Positions 19,601 to 29,833 of a DNA stretch of 64,000 nt are shown in pieces. The translations under genes and the position numbers were made by a program. The stretch comes from Paludibacteraceae bacterium (GTDB lineage Bacteria; Bacteroidota; Bacteroidia; Bacteroidales; Paludibacteraceae), in assembly GCA_024401435.1 (NCBI GenBank), contig JAKSLB010000001.1, positions 62,001-126,000 of the forward strand. Reading direction: 5' to 3'. The first letter of the stretch is position 1. Each line of letters opens with the position of its first letter. A model generated the notes under the pieces. It saw only the letters and a list, made by a program, of their open reading frames with translations, was not told the DNA's origin and made no database searches.

Positions 19601-22600
19601 TTATTACCAACAAGTTTGATAACATTAGATTCGTGACCAGCACAACCATTATTTGTTATACGTTTAACATATAATGTATCATCTAGTATGATATCAAGGC
19701 TTGTAGAAGGATTATTCAAAAGAGTATATTCTGAACCATCAGTAGATGTTTGCCAACTGAATTTGAAATTCTTATGGTATTGTGTTAATTCAACAGAATC
19801 ACCAACAATAGTAATCTCTTCACCATTACATCCAATTGGATTTTCGCAAGAAACAACGTTATTATCCGGATTAATTTCTGTTGCCAAATAAGCTGTAAAT
19901 GGTAAAATATGATAACAATCAACCACATTACGTTTATTCATTTGAACCAAATTAAACTTATGATATGGTTCTGAGAAACCATTCACATTTACAACGTAAG
20001 AGGAACCATCTGGTTCATATTGCAATTTTGCAAGGTAAGGTACCGAAGTGCTAAGATTCTTACGATATTGATATAATGCATCAATATCAAAGTTTTCTTC
20101 ATCAACCACATAGAATACATATTCTTGCATTTTAGCGACATGAGCAGAATCGGTTGGATCAAGAGCAGGTAAATTAACACTAAACTTCTGATTAGCACAT
20201 ACTCTATCATTGATTTGAAGCGAATCAATAAATGATTCTTCTCTTACTGCAACAAGATAAGATAATGACGTATCACTTTCACATAAATCATTAACGATTC
20301 TTCTAAAATAAGTATTAGTCTTTATATTAGAATAAGAAAGGGTCGAAGATGTAGCATTCGGCTCATCAAAATAATTGATATCATCATAAGAATATTGCCA
20401 TTGATAAAACTTATCTCCTGTACCACCATATACATCACAAGAAAGGATGAAATCAGAATTATAGCATAATGTATCAATCATAGTAATATCAGATTGAGAT
20501 AGGACAGGAAGGGAATCCAAAGAGAAGAATGTGGTATCTGTAAGACATCCTGTTTGTAAATCAGTTCCAATAATACCATATTGTAAAACATCAAATTCAT
20601 TTGTTCTCGTAAGAGTTTTTGAGAATATACCTGTTTGTTCCCAACTTGTAGTTCCATCAGGATCAATTACAAACCACATATAGTTGTAATTTTCCTTGTC
20701 GGTAACTTCAACAGTAACTCTTTGTGATTCACATGAATCTTTCAATTGATAGATAGAAGGAGCAGTAGTAGATGGGAATAAAACCATTTCCATAACATTA
20801 CTATAAGCAGAGCCGCATTCATAATCTACATATACAGCTCTAACAGAAAGTTTTCTACTTGTACTCCTATCAACATTATGAAGGATCAATATAGCATTAG
20901 GATCAACTGTCGTTTGAGAATAAACTGGAGAATATAAAGTTTGGAATTCTTCTCCATCTATAGAATACTCCCAACCAATTTTATATAAGAAATCTTCCGC
21001 ACCAGATTTACCACCAGTTGGCATTGTAGTAGTAATTAATGGCATTTGCTCATATTCACAGAAATTTTTCTTTATACTACTATCTGCAAAGCAAATAGAG
21101 CCTGGTTGAATAGCATCATAATGATTTAGAAGTAATGTATCAGAATATACAACTCTACCAAACTCATTTGTAGCCAATCTTCTAACATATTGAGCAGGAT
21201 AAATAGCAGCTTGGTTAATAAGTGCATTATCAAGATCACTACTTGTTGCATTCGTAATATTTATCCAAGTTGTTTTATTAGGAGACAACTGCCATGAATA
21301 GGTAAAATTACCCGTACTACCAGTAGCGGCTTGAAGATTTTCCAAAAGTTCATAACTCTTATCCATACATATGGTTTGTCCTTTAAAAATAAGACCTCCT
21401 TTACTTGCAGGATATATTGTCAAAGGAACTTTATGACTTTTTCCCTTACAACCCGTTTGTTCATCATAGATTTGCAAATATAGATCTTGATAATATGGCA
21501 AATCTTCGATTGTAACAAATCTCATATTTGCAAGAGTATCTGTTGATTCTTGATCTCCGAACCAATAGTAATCCCAACCTTGTTTATTATAAACTATCTT
21601 AATATCATCTCCTTCTTCAATACCATCAGTAACTTCTTCATTATCCTTCAAATTGATCATCACAAACAAAGAATCATGGACATCTTCAATAGCGATTGCT
21701 TTTTGTGATATGACATTACTTGAAATAGAAGAGCATCCATCATTAATGGTAAAACGTATAGAATAATTTTTATCTACATCGTCAATTGCATAATTATGTG
21801 GATATATAGAAGAAGAAGTATAATCACTAGAAATTATAGATTTCCAATCAACCGCATTATTACCAATTCCTTCTGCTTGTTCAAATGAAGTAATCAAACT
21901 ATTTCCATATTTCAAAGCACCGAAATTAGAATTAATCCATGCCTCTTCAACTGTTTCAGTTAAAGAAAGATTAATTTTTGCTCCAGTTGAATGAGGACAA
22001 TAAACTTGTTGATCACATTCAAGTGTACCAGCAATATCAAGAATAGATTTAGAATTAACAGATGACAAAGTAGGTACAACATATACTGTTAGTGTATCAG
22101 AATTAGCTGTTTTAATACCACCAAATTGGTCTGTACTATAAGTCCTTCTATAAATTTGATAGATATCATCTTTCCCCGACATATTGTTCATCACAAGGGA
22201 ACATGTATCCATATTAACAGTCATAGTTGCTATACTATCCAATGATTCTGTTTTCAATCTATACTCTTTGTCATCTTTAATATAAAACCACATATAAGAT
22301 AAATTCAAACCAGATGGAGCGTCACCATAATTTGAAATTCTACCTATTGAACTTCCACTACATACCCATGCAACCTGTTCGTTTACTTTAGGGAATCTAT
22401 CAAATTCAATTTTGCCTCCATTAAGTTTTGAAAAAACATTAATAGTAACTAACAAGCGATTATCACTCAAACATCCTTGCTGATTTAATTTCCTTACATA
22501 GTATAAAGTTTTGGCATATAACTTTTCTGTTACAAAAGCTTCGTCTCCTTTTGTTGTATCTAATGGTGTATAACCATCATTCTTATACCACACATAAGAG

Positions 22601-25600
22601 AAGTTTGGATCTGTTCCATAAATGTATGCCATATCACCTTCTTCAACACCTATTGGTGCTGAAACGTCAGCTGAATCTATAACGACCTCTTCACAGACAA
22701 AGAATGTTTTAGCATTTGAAATTACTGACATCTTACACGTTTCATCTGTAGCAACACGTCTGTAAAGAGAATTTGCATACATATTATAACTATTGCTGTT
22801 TGGAAGATAATCTGGACCTGTTTGACCATCTATTTTTTCCCATGTCTCACCACTATCTGTTGATTTTTCCCAAGTATATGAATAAGATCCAGATCCCTTA
22901 GAAGCCGATTGCATATTTTTAATGGCCACATACGAACCATAGCATGTAACCTCATCCGTACCATCAATTTCTCCTGGCTCTATAGCATCGTAAACATCAA
23001 TGCTTACAATATTAGATAGGACACTAGGACCTGGATAACCCACACTGGAAACTTTCGCATAAAATTCTGTTGTCTCTTTTAACCCACTAATATTAATAAT
23101 CGCATCATCATCAAATTCAAAATTGAAGATGTCACCTCCTTTTTTCAAAAGAGCAAAACCTTGCATAGATTTTGTCTTATAATACCAATCGACAACATAC
23201 TCTCCTGTTCCTCCAGAAATATTTTGAATACGAACATCATATTTATCTTGTGAATTAGAACAAATTGTTTTAGGAGAAGATGTGTAGACGTAATTTATTG
23301 TTAATTTATCATACAAAGTATAAGAATACGAAATCACATCACTTTTACATCCTGCTGGATTAACAGAATAAACATTTAAGACATGTGTGCCAGCCTCATA
23401 AAAAGACTTTAGCTCTCCTGCAGTCTCATTCGGTAAAATATCTTCTGATTTATTAAAGGAGACTGGATTTCCTGACGCATTCTTTTCTGGAGTACTATAC
23501 CAAAAATACGTATTCTTCACATCTGAAGGAATAGAAAATTGTAAAGTTTCCATATCATCAGATATAACCTTATCACTTAACATTATGATATCATTCGCAG
23601 AGAAAGAACCTGAATTATTAATAGAAATTAATACATAATTAGAAGAATTCTGTTGATTGTTACACTGATCTGTCACAACACATCTAATCATTGTATTTTC
23701 AGTTATTTCATCTTTAACCCAATGAAGTATATTTTCATCACTTCCAGAAATCTTATTTGTATTAACTATTTCGCTCCATTCTGAATTACCAGTTTTTATT
23801 TCCCACTGATATGTGACATCATTAATATCACCTTCCTCTGTGTTTAACGAATTTTCAAAAACCAAATCGACAGCATCACCTTTACATACGAATATCGTCT
23901 GAGTGTGTGAACCATCTTCTTTAGTTACATATACATTATAGTTAGGAAGTGTTTTATAACCATTTACAACAATCTCATTTGACAATATACTTACCGATTT
24001 AGTTGATGCATTAGGCGAATAGGTAAGTTTACATGCATATACATAATCATTACCTGTAGCATCTGGTGTCACTTCCAAAGTAGAGGTTGTTGCTTTTGAA
24101 ATAGTTGCCCACGAAGATGAGGTTGAAAGACGTTTCATCCATTGATATGCTACTTCTTTTCCTGTCAAATCAGCATTATCATATTGAGGTAATTGCTCCA
24201 TTGTCAAAACAGTAGAAGTTGATGCACATTTAGAAATTTCGCCTTCATTCGTGATTAAGAAATCAGAGGTAAAACCTTGATTAACACGTATAGTACCACA
24301 ATACATTTTTGATTCACAAGTCTTGGCGGTTGTTAGTTCTTTAATACGCTGTACGCAATAACCTATTTCACCTGTTTTAGCCACTTCCTCCGAAATAACA
24401 AATGTATAATCAATACCACTTGTCGTTTTCGCTCTGGAATCAACCTTTTCGCCATTTAGATAAAAGAGATCCTTATCCATATTTATGTCATCATCATGTA
24501 TCGAAACTGGATAAGATGTATTACCATCAACTAAAGAGAAAACTTCGGGTTCAACAGTCAACTGATCTGACTCTATTTCAAGTGAAGGATTAACCTTTAT
24601 AAGAGAAGGAATGTATTCATAAAAATAAATCTCATTATTACAAGTATTATCTAAAACCTTCAACTTGAAATATGTATCCTGCAAAAGAGAGCCAACGCTC
24701 AAACTTCCTTGTTGACCATTAGATCCTGGTTCTTCACTATATGTTTTGTTATCCAACGATCTATACCATTGATAATTGTATTTTCCCGAACCACCTGATA
24801 TAGAAGATGGATCCAATATAAATGCAACAGATTCTCCATAACATATCGTATTCTCAGAAACCTTAAGTGCCGATTCTAATACTTTTATATTATCTTTTGT
24901 GGTAATAATCACATTTTCTGTTATCTTATCTTTACATGATTTGTGATTAGTTTCCAATGATATAGTATATTTTTCATCAGGTTTATCAAATAAAAGATTT
25001 ATGGCAGATGAACTTTCTTCTAGTATTACATTATCTTTCAACCATGTGTACTCAAGATTGTCTGATGTCTCTGATCTTTTTAAGGACACCGTATTACCTG
25101 CACATATTGTATACTCATTATCTTTAACTTTTTCAGCTCCAGTCACGACAAGATTCGTTTCTGTTAATTTTTTCTGAATAATGTTTTGATCTAAATTTTT
25201 AATCAAGGTTGGAGAAGAACATCCATCAACAACCCTTGCAGCATAAAATGGAACATAATCATCTCCAATATTGTCTGGTATCTGAATGTCAACAGAATAA
25301 GACTCAGACAATACTTCTTTGTTAGCATCAAGGAAATAATAACTCTCATCAATAGAATGATCCTTGAACAGTACCGTAACATTACCTCCTTCTAAAATAC
25401 AATCTGAATATTGTAAATCTTCAGGTTTAACGGTCAAATCTTTCCCTACAATTACATTAACCTCATTCGTTGATGTAACCTTCGAGTTACAAAATTCTCT
25501 TGATGTTGTTATAACTGCATTTTTTGTTAATTTTTGATTATTGCTTTTAACAAGTTTTGAAGATTCATCATCAGGATAATAGATGGTATATTCTATATTA

Positions 25601-28020
25601 CCAAGTTGCTCATCTGCCTTATACTGGGTTGAAAATTCCCCATCCTGTTGTACCTTCAAATAAACCATATCTCCGTAACAGATATCAACACTCTTACTAG
25701 AATAAGTTTCTTCATCCTTACTTACAAGCATTTGAAGTACTGGCTCTTTATAAACTTTTACGTTTATAAACGAACTACTTAATTCCATATATTGACTGTC
25801 ATCTAACTGAGAAACTGATCTAACCGTTCTTCGGATATATAAATCACCTGTCACATTCATACTTCCTTCATTCAAAGAAGGCGATGTTAAATCAGAAGTT
25901 CCTATTTGAGTCCATCGAATTCCATTTTCAGAAAATTCCCATATATACAAATATGGACCTTCCCCATTGTTGTAACCACCACTTACTGTTCCACCATCAA
26001 AAGATGGTAGTGAAGAACCCTCACAAACATAAACCGTATTAGTATTTGAGTCATAATTATTCGAATATTCTCTATTAACGAAAATTGCATTACCATCAAG
26101 TGGATTTGCAAGCGATACGTTTATTTTAATTGGATTACTACTACAACCAGTATACTTGTCTATTTTCTTAATCATTACAGAATTTTCACCATTCATAACA
26201 ATAACATCGTATAGTGTTGCTGCAGGAATCTGTGTGGTTGTATACGACAAAGGCGTCTGTTTATAAGTACCATCACCATTAGCCATATATAAAACATAAT
26301 CATATTTAGCAACGTCATCAATATTTGTAACAGTAAAACCTATCTTCGCATCTTTTTTGGCTTCTATATAAAAAGAATAATCGGAATTGTCCTCTTTATA
26401 ACCACAATTTTCAATTGTAATTTCTTTAAAGATTAACGAAGGACTTTCATTTACAGATATTGTAGCTTTATTAGAGGAAACACTTGTACCACATCCATCT
26501 GTTACTGTAACATAATAAGACACAGATGATGTCATATTCTCCGAAATAGGCAGAATTTTATCTTTATCACTTAATAGAATGTCTTCGTCTATATTACTTA
26601 CAAAATGCCATGAATAGTCAAAATCATTATTTGATCCATAACAATACACACCATTATCGTCTAATGAAGTTTTTACCTCCATAGTACCATTATAAATGCC
26701 CTTACAGATTTGTGTAGCACCTAAGATCTTAAAATTGGATTCTTGTATTGATGTATACGGAGAAACAACGACATAAGACATAAAATCTTTGGAAGAACCT
26801 ATCGATTCAGCACGGATTACTTTCCCAAAAGCGTGTGACTTGACAACCTGTCTAAAATATGTTGTTTGTGTTATCTTATTATTATTAATACACAAATCAG
26901 GATTAAGGGTGTCTACATTTAAATTTTCTTTATATTCATTCCATGTTAAACAATTGTACGAATACTCCCATCCATAACTATATTTATAATAATCTCTATA
27001 TTGATTATAATCTATATCTGTCAGCTTAACTCCTGCAATTCTTGTAGTATTTGCATCTCCACAAGATGGAGTTTTAGTAGAAGTTGAATGACACACGTAT
27101 GTTACCTTATCCTTTTCAAGATTAGAACGTAAATCACCCAACTTTAATGCAGGAACGACAACAAAACTAAGAGGTTCAGAACTGCATGAATAGCTATAAA
27201 GATTATTTGTACGCGTTATTTTTAATTTATCATTATCACTAAGGACATTGGACAAATGATTCCTATTTATCTCACAACCAAAATTCCTCGTACTCTGTTT
27301 AATTTCAGTTTTTGAAATCGTTTTTCCATTCACGTCAAATGTAATAAATTGAGCACCATTTCTTGTGTATACATTTGGAGACTCTTCATCTATAATGTTT
27401 ATTTTCCAATCAAGATCATTATAGATAGCATACGTAGGATCATTTTCCGTACCAACATTTACATTATCCGCTTTAATTTCACCAGCATCACAATTAAACA
27501 AGTAAACTTTAAATGTTTTTGTCATCGTAAGATATCTATCCATTCCTTCATCGAATTGGGCATGAACATTTAGCGTTGCTGTAATAACTATAGGATCTAA
27601 ATCATAAGATAAATTAGTTATCGAAAACTCATTTGCAATTGATTGATTAGTCTCACATTTTATTGAATATGAGTCAAATATATGAGTTTGATATTTAGAA
27701 TGATCTTCTTTCGGCGTTTCCCATAAATATGTAACTCCATTAAAAGTAGCTTCAACTCTGTATGTCATTGTAAGACTTTTAGTAAAATCATGGTGGTCAC
27801 TCAAGAAAACCTTATACCATCCCGTACTAATCTTCCATTCTGGAAATGTGCATGTAAAAGACAACTTATCGTTTACTTCAAAAACATCTTCTGTTTTATT
27901 TGTAAAAAATTGAAAATTCCCCGTCTGATAAAGTTCATTATTAATAACAGCAAACGAATTTGCAACGACGCCAAGTAAAATCCCTAATATAAAAACTATT
28001 TTTTTCATACAATTACTCAT
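16642..28020 (-). CDS. Giant T9SS-exported surface protein with Ig/PKD-like repeats
   Basis: The 3792-aa product has a signal peptide (MKKIVFILGILLGVVANSFA). It then has a long series of Ig/PKD-like beta domains recognisable by repeated YxWQ or YTWEKS strands, GGSGxY turns and paired Cys. Near the C-terminus lies a PKD-like domain (FDWNL, DYNVRLIVEN). The last 80 residues form a T9SS sorting domain (YIYPNPVKDWLYVY, LYDASGI, YDLGVYLLKV). This places it on the cell surface or outside, probably as an adhesin like SprB-type proteins. About 390 residues are repeated in tandem: the segment beginning near 19592 recurs near 18413 and ends near 17220. It overlaps the preceding lipoprotein gene by 8 bp. 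An ATG at 28008 (MKKIVF) is an equally good start. Confidence 0.88.
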   Translation of the reverse strand: MSNCMKKIVFILGILLGVVANSFAVINNELYQTGNFQFFTNKTEDVFEVNDKLSFTCTFPEWKISTGWYKVFLSDHHDFTKSLTMTYRVEATFNGVTYLWETPKEDHSKYQTHIFDSYSIKCETNQSIANEFSITNLSYDLDPIVITATLNVHAQFDEGMDRYLTMTKTFKVYLFNCDAGEIKADNVNVGTENDPTYAIYNDLDWKINIIDEESPNVYTRNGAQFITFDVNGKTISKTEIKQSTRNFGCEINRNHLSNVLSDNDKLKITRTNNLYSYSCSSEPLSFVVVPALKLGDLRSNLEKDKVTYVCHSTSTKTPSCGDANTTRIAGVKLTDIDYNQYRDYYKYSYGWEYSYNCLTWNEYKENLNVDTLNPDLCINNNKITQTTYFRQVVKSHAFGKVIRAESIGSSKDFMSYVVVSPYTSIQESNFKILGATQICKGIYNGTMEVKTSLDDNGVYCYGSNNDFDYSWHFVSNIDEDILLSDKDKILPISENMTSSVSYYVTVTDGCGTSVSSNKATISVNESPSLIFKEITIENCGYKEDNSDYSFYIEAKKDAKIGFTVTNIDDVAKYDYVLYMANGDGTYKQTPLSYTTTQIPAATLYDVIVMNGENSVMIKKIDKYTGCSSNPIKINVSLANPLDGNAIFVNREYSNNYDSNTNTVYVCEGSSLPSFDGGTVSGGYNNGEGPYLYIWEFSENGIRWTQIGTSDLTSPSLNEGSMNVTGDLYIRRTVRSVSQLDDSQYMELSSSFINVKVYKEPVLQMLVSKDEETYSSKSVDICYGDMVYLKVQQDGEFSTQYKADEQLGNIEYTIYYPDDESSKLVKSNNQKLTKNAVITTSREFCNSKVTSTNEVNVIVGKDLTVKPEDLQYSDCILEGGNVTVLFKDHSIDESYYFLDANKEVLSESYSVDIQIPDNIGDDYVPFYAARVVDGCSSPTLIKNLDQNIIQKKLTETNLVVTGAEKVKDNEYTICAGNTVSLKRSETSDNLEYTWLKDNVILEESSSAINLLFDKPDEKYTISLETNHKSCKDKITENVIITTKDNIKVLESALKVSENTICYGESVAFILDPSSISGGSGKYNYQWYRSLDNKTYSEEPGSNGQQGSLSVGSLLQDTYFKLKVLDNTCNNEIYFYEYIPSLIKVNPSLEIESDQLTVEPEVFSLVDGNTSYPVSIHDDDINMDKDLFYLNGEKVDSRAKTTSGIDYTFVISEEVAKTGEIGYCVQRIKELTTAKTCESKMYCGTIRVNQGFTSDFLITNEGEISKCASTSTVLTMEQLPQYDNADLTGKEVAYQWMKRLSTSSSWATISKATTSTLEVTPDATGNDYVYACKLTYSPNASTKSVSILSNEIVVNGYKTLPNYNVYVTKEDGSHTQTIFVCKGDAVDLVFENSLNTEEGDINDVTYQWEIKTGNSEWSEIVNTNKISGSDENILHWVKDEITENTMIRCVVTDQCNNQQNSSNYVLISINNSGSFSANDIIMLSDKVISDDMETLQFSIPSDVKNTYFWYSTPEKNASGNPVSFNKSEDILPNETAGELKSFYEAGTHVLNVYSVNPAGCKSDVISYSYTLYDKLTINYVYTSSPKTICSNSQDKYDVRIQNISGGTGEYVVDWYYKTKSMQGFALLKKGGDIFNFEFDDDAIINISGLKETTEFYAKVSSVGYPGPSVLSNIVSIDVYDAIEPGEIDGTDEVTCYGSYVAIKNMQSASKGSGSYSYTWEKSTDSGETWEKIDGQTGPDYLPNSNSYNMYANSLYRRVATDETCKMSVISNAKTFFVCEEVVIDSADVSAPIGVEEGDMAYIYGTDPNFSYVWYKNDGYTPLDTTKGDEAFVTEKLYAKTLYYVRKLNQQGCLSDNRLLVTINVFSKLNGGKIEFDRFPKVNEQVAWVCSGSSIGRISNYGDAPSGLNLSYMWFYIKDDKEYRLKTESLDSIATMTVNMDTCSLVMNNMSGKDDIYQIYRRTYSTDQFGGIKTANSDTLTVYVVPTLSSVNSKSILDIAGTLECDQQVYCPHSTGAKINLSLTETVEEAWINSNFGALKYGNSLITSFEQAEGIGNNAVDWKSIISSDYTSSSIYPHNYAIDDVDKNYSIRFTINDGCSSISSNVISQKAIAIEDVHDSLFVMINLKDNEEVTDGIEEGDDIKIVYNKQGWDYYWFGDQESTDTLANMRFVTIEDLPYYQDLYLQIYDEQTGCKGKSHKVPLTIYPASKGGLIFKGQTICMDKSYELLENLQAATGSTGNFTYSWQLSPNKTTWINITNATSSDLDNALINQAAIYPAQYVRRLATNEFGRVVYSDTLLLNHYDAIQPGSICFADSSIKKNFCEYEQMPLITTTMPTGGKSGAEDFLYKIGWEYSIDGEEFQTLYSPVYSQTTVDPNAILILHNVDRSTSRKLSVRAVYVDYECGSAYSNVMEMVLFPSTTAPSIYQLKDSCESQRVTVEVTDKENYNYMWFVIDPDGTTSWEQTGIFSKTLTRTNEFDVLQYGIIGTDLQTGCLTDTTFFSLDSLPVLSQSDITMIDTLCYNSDFILSCDVYGGTGDKFYQWQYSYDDINYFDEPNATSSTLSYSNIKTNTYFRRIVNDLCESDTSLSYLVAVREESFIDSLQINDRVCANQKFSVNLPALDPTDSAHVAKMQEYVFYVVDEENFDIDALYQYRKNLSTSVPYLAKLQYEPDGSSYVVNVNGFSEPYHKFNLVQMNKRNVVDCYHILPFTAYLATEINPDNNVVSCENPIGCNGEEITIVGDSVELTQYHKNFKFSWQTSTDGSEYTLLNNPSTSLDIILDDTLYVKRITNNGCAGHESNVIKLVGNKNDSIDYSSELGMTITTILNDSSDIVQTYCTAFENVLQNYTFEGDGELPMMKHGADTFAYSSDQFHFTTIYIRRTDICAYANRIFPISGGRIYVDGDSLVCPNTPVPTIIATNVVGGEGSYTYQWQYRNNYTNDFVNIEGATEKSLTYSSLATTTDFRRITYSGMYSCISNVVTIKIATPSVIGNVTANIDTAYYDAHKLTYLDNYVDVNRGLSVELSVTANNENSSVLGRWMIYENKEYVETQKCLRSEDGSFKLTVPAGEPNSIKSVRFIAVTPCKSDTLDPFTIHTIDDPIILEEDIVVNDNVCPGEDIFVRCFDSPAHESNSNSEFTYTYSGYDGTMIDDGTNWYIEDNKKTKNGVRLKNVQESFTLTITRISEDRNISTSYDLKIKVKEKVSVDYQSEIGLSVTTILNDSSELVQYNCTASSEVLKDYSLVDNSNSSTNILKYGTDTFNYLSDEFRYRKFYIQKNTVCTDGERILPISGGRIYINGINLACPLSDVPTINASQCDGATGTYTYQWQYRNQYTNDFVNIDNATDKNYQPSNLESTTEFRRITQSGMYSCISNVLTIQVVEPSTIGQVSTIIDTAYYMDHNMTFSDNYIDVRKDAEVTLFVTASNPTVPVTARWMLFDDSYSDEYIGTEISNVDDEGRYVITIPANDPNYSKKVRFVLTTMCTKDTSDTFVIHTIPDPVIYTEDIVLKDNTCPGNDVYVRCYDDKTHVTDNESEFTYIYSGYEGLMVDAQSGKEVNDTTQTKYGVYLKNVKEPFMLHITRISTKHNLSSSISVNVKVSTIKADFDFEVNDNVYNANESVQIQQGDLVKFYNRTDSVKTFDWNLIDPLNTQYTADPYGLYSHRENPICYFYNKGDYNVRLIVENDKGCTDTTFCKLTINEASVKNMKMEGNFFIDSDDEEVITYNDNVYIYPNPVKDWLYVYTEDDAELFLYDASGIMLQTLFGNKETSIDMRKYDLGVYLLKVNGKTFKIIKQ
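17220..19592 (-). repeat. Tandem duplication of about 1.18 kb inside the giant gene
   Basis: Two consecutive units, about 19592-18413 and 18412-17220, encode homologous segments of about 393 residues. Both open with a DY-SE-G--TTILNDSS segment, pass through an ISGGRIY segment and a TYQWQYRN-YTNDFVNI segment, and end with a CPG-D--VRC block and KVKV or NVKVS. The copies have diverged to roughly half identical residues by eye, so the duplication is old and under selection for protein sequence. Confidence 0.85.
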
Positions 28021-28879
28021 TTACGTTAACCTTTAATTCTGTCCAATAAGACCAACAATTCCACTTATCCTTACATCTAGCATAAATCGTGTGTTTTCCT
28101 GGATATTGGAAAGCATGATTTATCGTTGATAATTTAGTTCCTGTAATATATGTACCATTATATGCAGCTTTACCAATAGCTATACAAGTATCAGCACCAC
28201 TTGGATTCTCAAGTTCGTATCCACCAACATTCATAACTTGACCATCAATATTGTATTCATAGAGCAAAGGAACATCTTCATCAATAGTAGTTAAAACAAT
28301 CTGTTTCGCCATTGGTTGATCAGGAATATCAACCATTTCAATTTTCACCTCCGGTTTTTCATTTCCGTGTATACAAATAAACAAATTTGCCATTCCTTCT
28401 TTACCTATTTTGTTCTTTACCTTTAAATACATACGAATTTCCGATTGATATCCATAAGAACGATGGGATTTGTGGTATTCTAAGGTACTCTCATCTAATG
28501 TTGTATTTTCTTTTATCACAAACCTATTATTATTCTTATCACAAACAATCGACAAATGTTCAGGATTAATCTCCAATGGATCTTTACCTTCTAATATATA
28601 ATATTCGTTTTCTATATAAGAACTTCCAATGCATATGATTTCATACTCAAAATCGCTGACATCTCCATATTGATCCTGGAAATCATAATAAACAGAAATC
28701 TCTTCACCCCATCCTATATTCACCACAAGATATTTCTCGTCATTTATTGTTGTATCCGTAGGAGTATGAAGTAATATAACAGGTTTTTCCCCGTATTTTT
28801 CAAAATAATCTTCGCGTGAATCACATGATACAAGTATCAATGCCATATATGCGAGTAATACAAAACAAAAATTTCTCAT
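28013..28879 (-). CDS. Lipoprotein between TraO-like and giant surface protein
   Basis: The 288-aa product has a lipoprotein signal (lipobox LVSC, mature start CDSREDY). The rest is beta-rich, with two probable Ig-like domains, the second ending in GKHTIYARCKDKWNCWSYW. It is probably anchored to the outer membrane. It sits between a TraO-like gene (4-bp gap) and the giant gene (8-bp overlap), so the three are almost surely cotranscribed. A role in anchoring or displaying the giant protein is plausible from this order, but not shown. I do not recognise the family. Confidence 0.78.
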   Translation of the reverse strand: MRNFCFVLLAYMALILVSCDSREDYFEKYGEKPVILLHTPTDTTINDEKYLVVNIGWGEEISVYYDFQDQYGDVSDFEYEIICIGSSYIENEYYILEGKDPLEINPEHLSIVCDKNNNRFVIKENTTLDESTLEYHKSHRSYGYQSEIRMYLKVKNKIGKEGMANLFICIHGNEKPEVKIEMVDIPDQPMAKQIVLTTIDEDVPLLYEYNIDGQVMNVGGYELENPSGADTCIAIGKAAYNGTYITGTKLSTINHAFQYPGKHTIYARCKDKWNCWSYWTELKVNVNE

Positions 28880-28883
28880 GTTT

Positions 28884-29423
28884 TTAAAAATTAAATCTTA
28901 ACGAAAGTGAAAAATTAGGTTTAAAATATGTGTATCCCTCTCCTGTAAGGAAATATTGTTGTGCTTTTACCGCAAGCGATATAAAATTATTGCAGAAAAA
29001 TTCTGCATTACCTCCCACATTTATTCCATAGACGATAATCGTTTTTTCCAAATCTATCACATTGGATGACCATCTATCCGCACCCACACAACCTGCTCCA
29101 CTAACATGAATATACAACCAATTTATCGGTCTCCATGCAGCAAAGTCTACTCCGATACCTAACAATGCCAAATTGTAAAAATCTGTTTTTCCAAACACTG
29201 CCCTCTCTTGATCTATTTCAACAGCGAGCGCTGTCTTTGTATTGAAATAATGATCATATGTAATACCATATGCAATCTTGTTTTTAGTCCCTTTCCCTAC
29301 TCGTAGCCCTATTTGATTACTACCCTTTACGTGTCTCAAACCAAATTTTTCGACATCCTGCGAATACGCATTTACCGAAAACAAGAAGAAGAACACAACA
29401 ATTGTTTTTAAAATCTTAACCAT
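28884..29423 (-). CDS. TraO-like outer-membrane protein
   Basis: The 179-aa product has a signal peptide (cleavage after NAYS, before QDVEKFG) and amphipathic beta strands ending in a C-terminal aromatic residue (SLSLRFNF), as expected for a small outer-membrane barrel. The layout recalls TraO of Bacteroides conjugative transposons: an early G-QIGLRVG strand, an LALLGIGVDF strand, a VSGAG loop, and a final LSLRF strand. TraO is an outer-membrane part of the conjugation apparatus. In CTnDOT it follows traN; here it heads a separate operon 15 kb away, upstream of a lipoprotein and a giant surface protein. The family match was judged by eye. Confidence 0.6.
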   Translation of the reverse strand: MVKILKTIVVFFFLFSVNAYSQDVEKFGLRHVKGSNQIGLRVGKGTKNKIAYGITYDHYFNTKTALAVEIDQERAVFGKTDFYNLALLGIGVDFAAWRPINWLYIHVSGAGCVGADRWSSNVIDLEKTIIVYGINVGGNAEFFCNNFISLAVKAQQYFLTGEGYTYFKPNFSLSLRFNF

Positions 29424-29673
29424 ATAAGCGAATTATATTTTACTTTCTTTTATTTTTTATATGAAATTTTATTCATTCTAAACATCAAAATCACCTTAGA
29501 ACTTCTTGTTGAATTCTCAAGAAATTCTTATATTCCGTCCCATTTCTCACTTCAACGTCACAATAGTAACACACACTTTCCCTTTTTCTTTCAGTTTATA
29601 TACATTTAAACTTTTATAAAACATAAAAATACTCGTCATTATGCAATAAAAAGACCAAAATATTTTAAAATCG

Positions 29674-29706
29674 CAAAGTTACTAAATTTCATCATAACGC
29701 ACACAA
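29674..29706 (-). promoter_or_regulatory. Promoter of the TraO-like/lipoprotein/giant unit
   Basis: On the - strand TTG (29706-29704), 22 bp, then TAACTTTG (29681-29674) fits the Bacteroidetes promoter consensus. The first ATG is at 29423. Confidence 0.5.
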
Positions 29707-29803
29707 AAATTTAGTTAAAATTTGAATTGACTATAAAAAACGCAAAAACGCCTTCTTCTAATGACAAATTGTGTTCGTATAAAAAATATAATAGATAATA
29801 TAC

Positions 29804-29811
29804 TATCTTTG
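29804..29811 (+). promoter_or_regulatory. -7 element of the C_GCAxxG_C_C gene
   Basis: TATCTTTG lies 22 bp before the ATG at 29834 and matches TAnnTTTG exactly. Confidence 0.55.
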
Positions 29812-29833
29812 TACAACTAAAAACAATCGAGAA

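Larger units (their letters stand above)
29424..29833. other. Intergenic region between divergent genes
   Basis: The 410-bp gap holds promoters for both flanking genes (29674-29706 on the - strand, 29804-29811 on the + strand), giving the TraO-like gene an untranslated leader of about 240 bases. I saw no strong hairpin or open frame in it. Confidence 0.55.
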
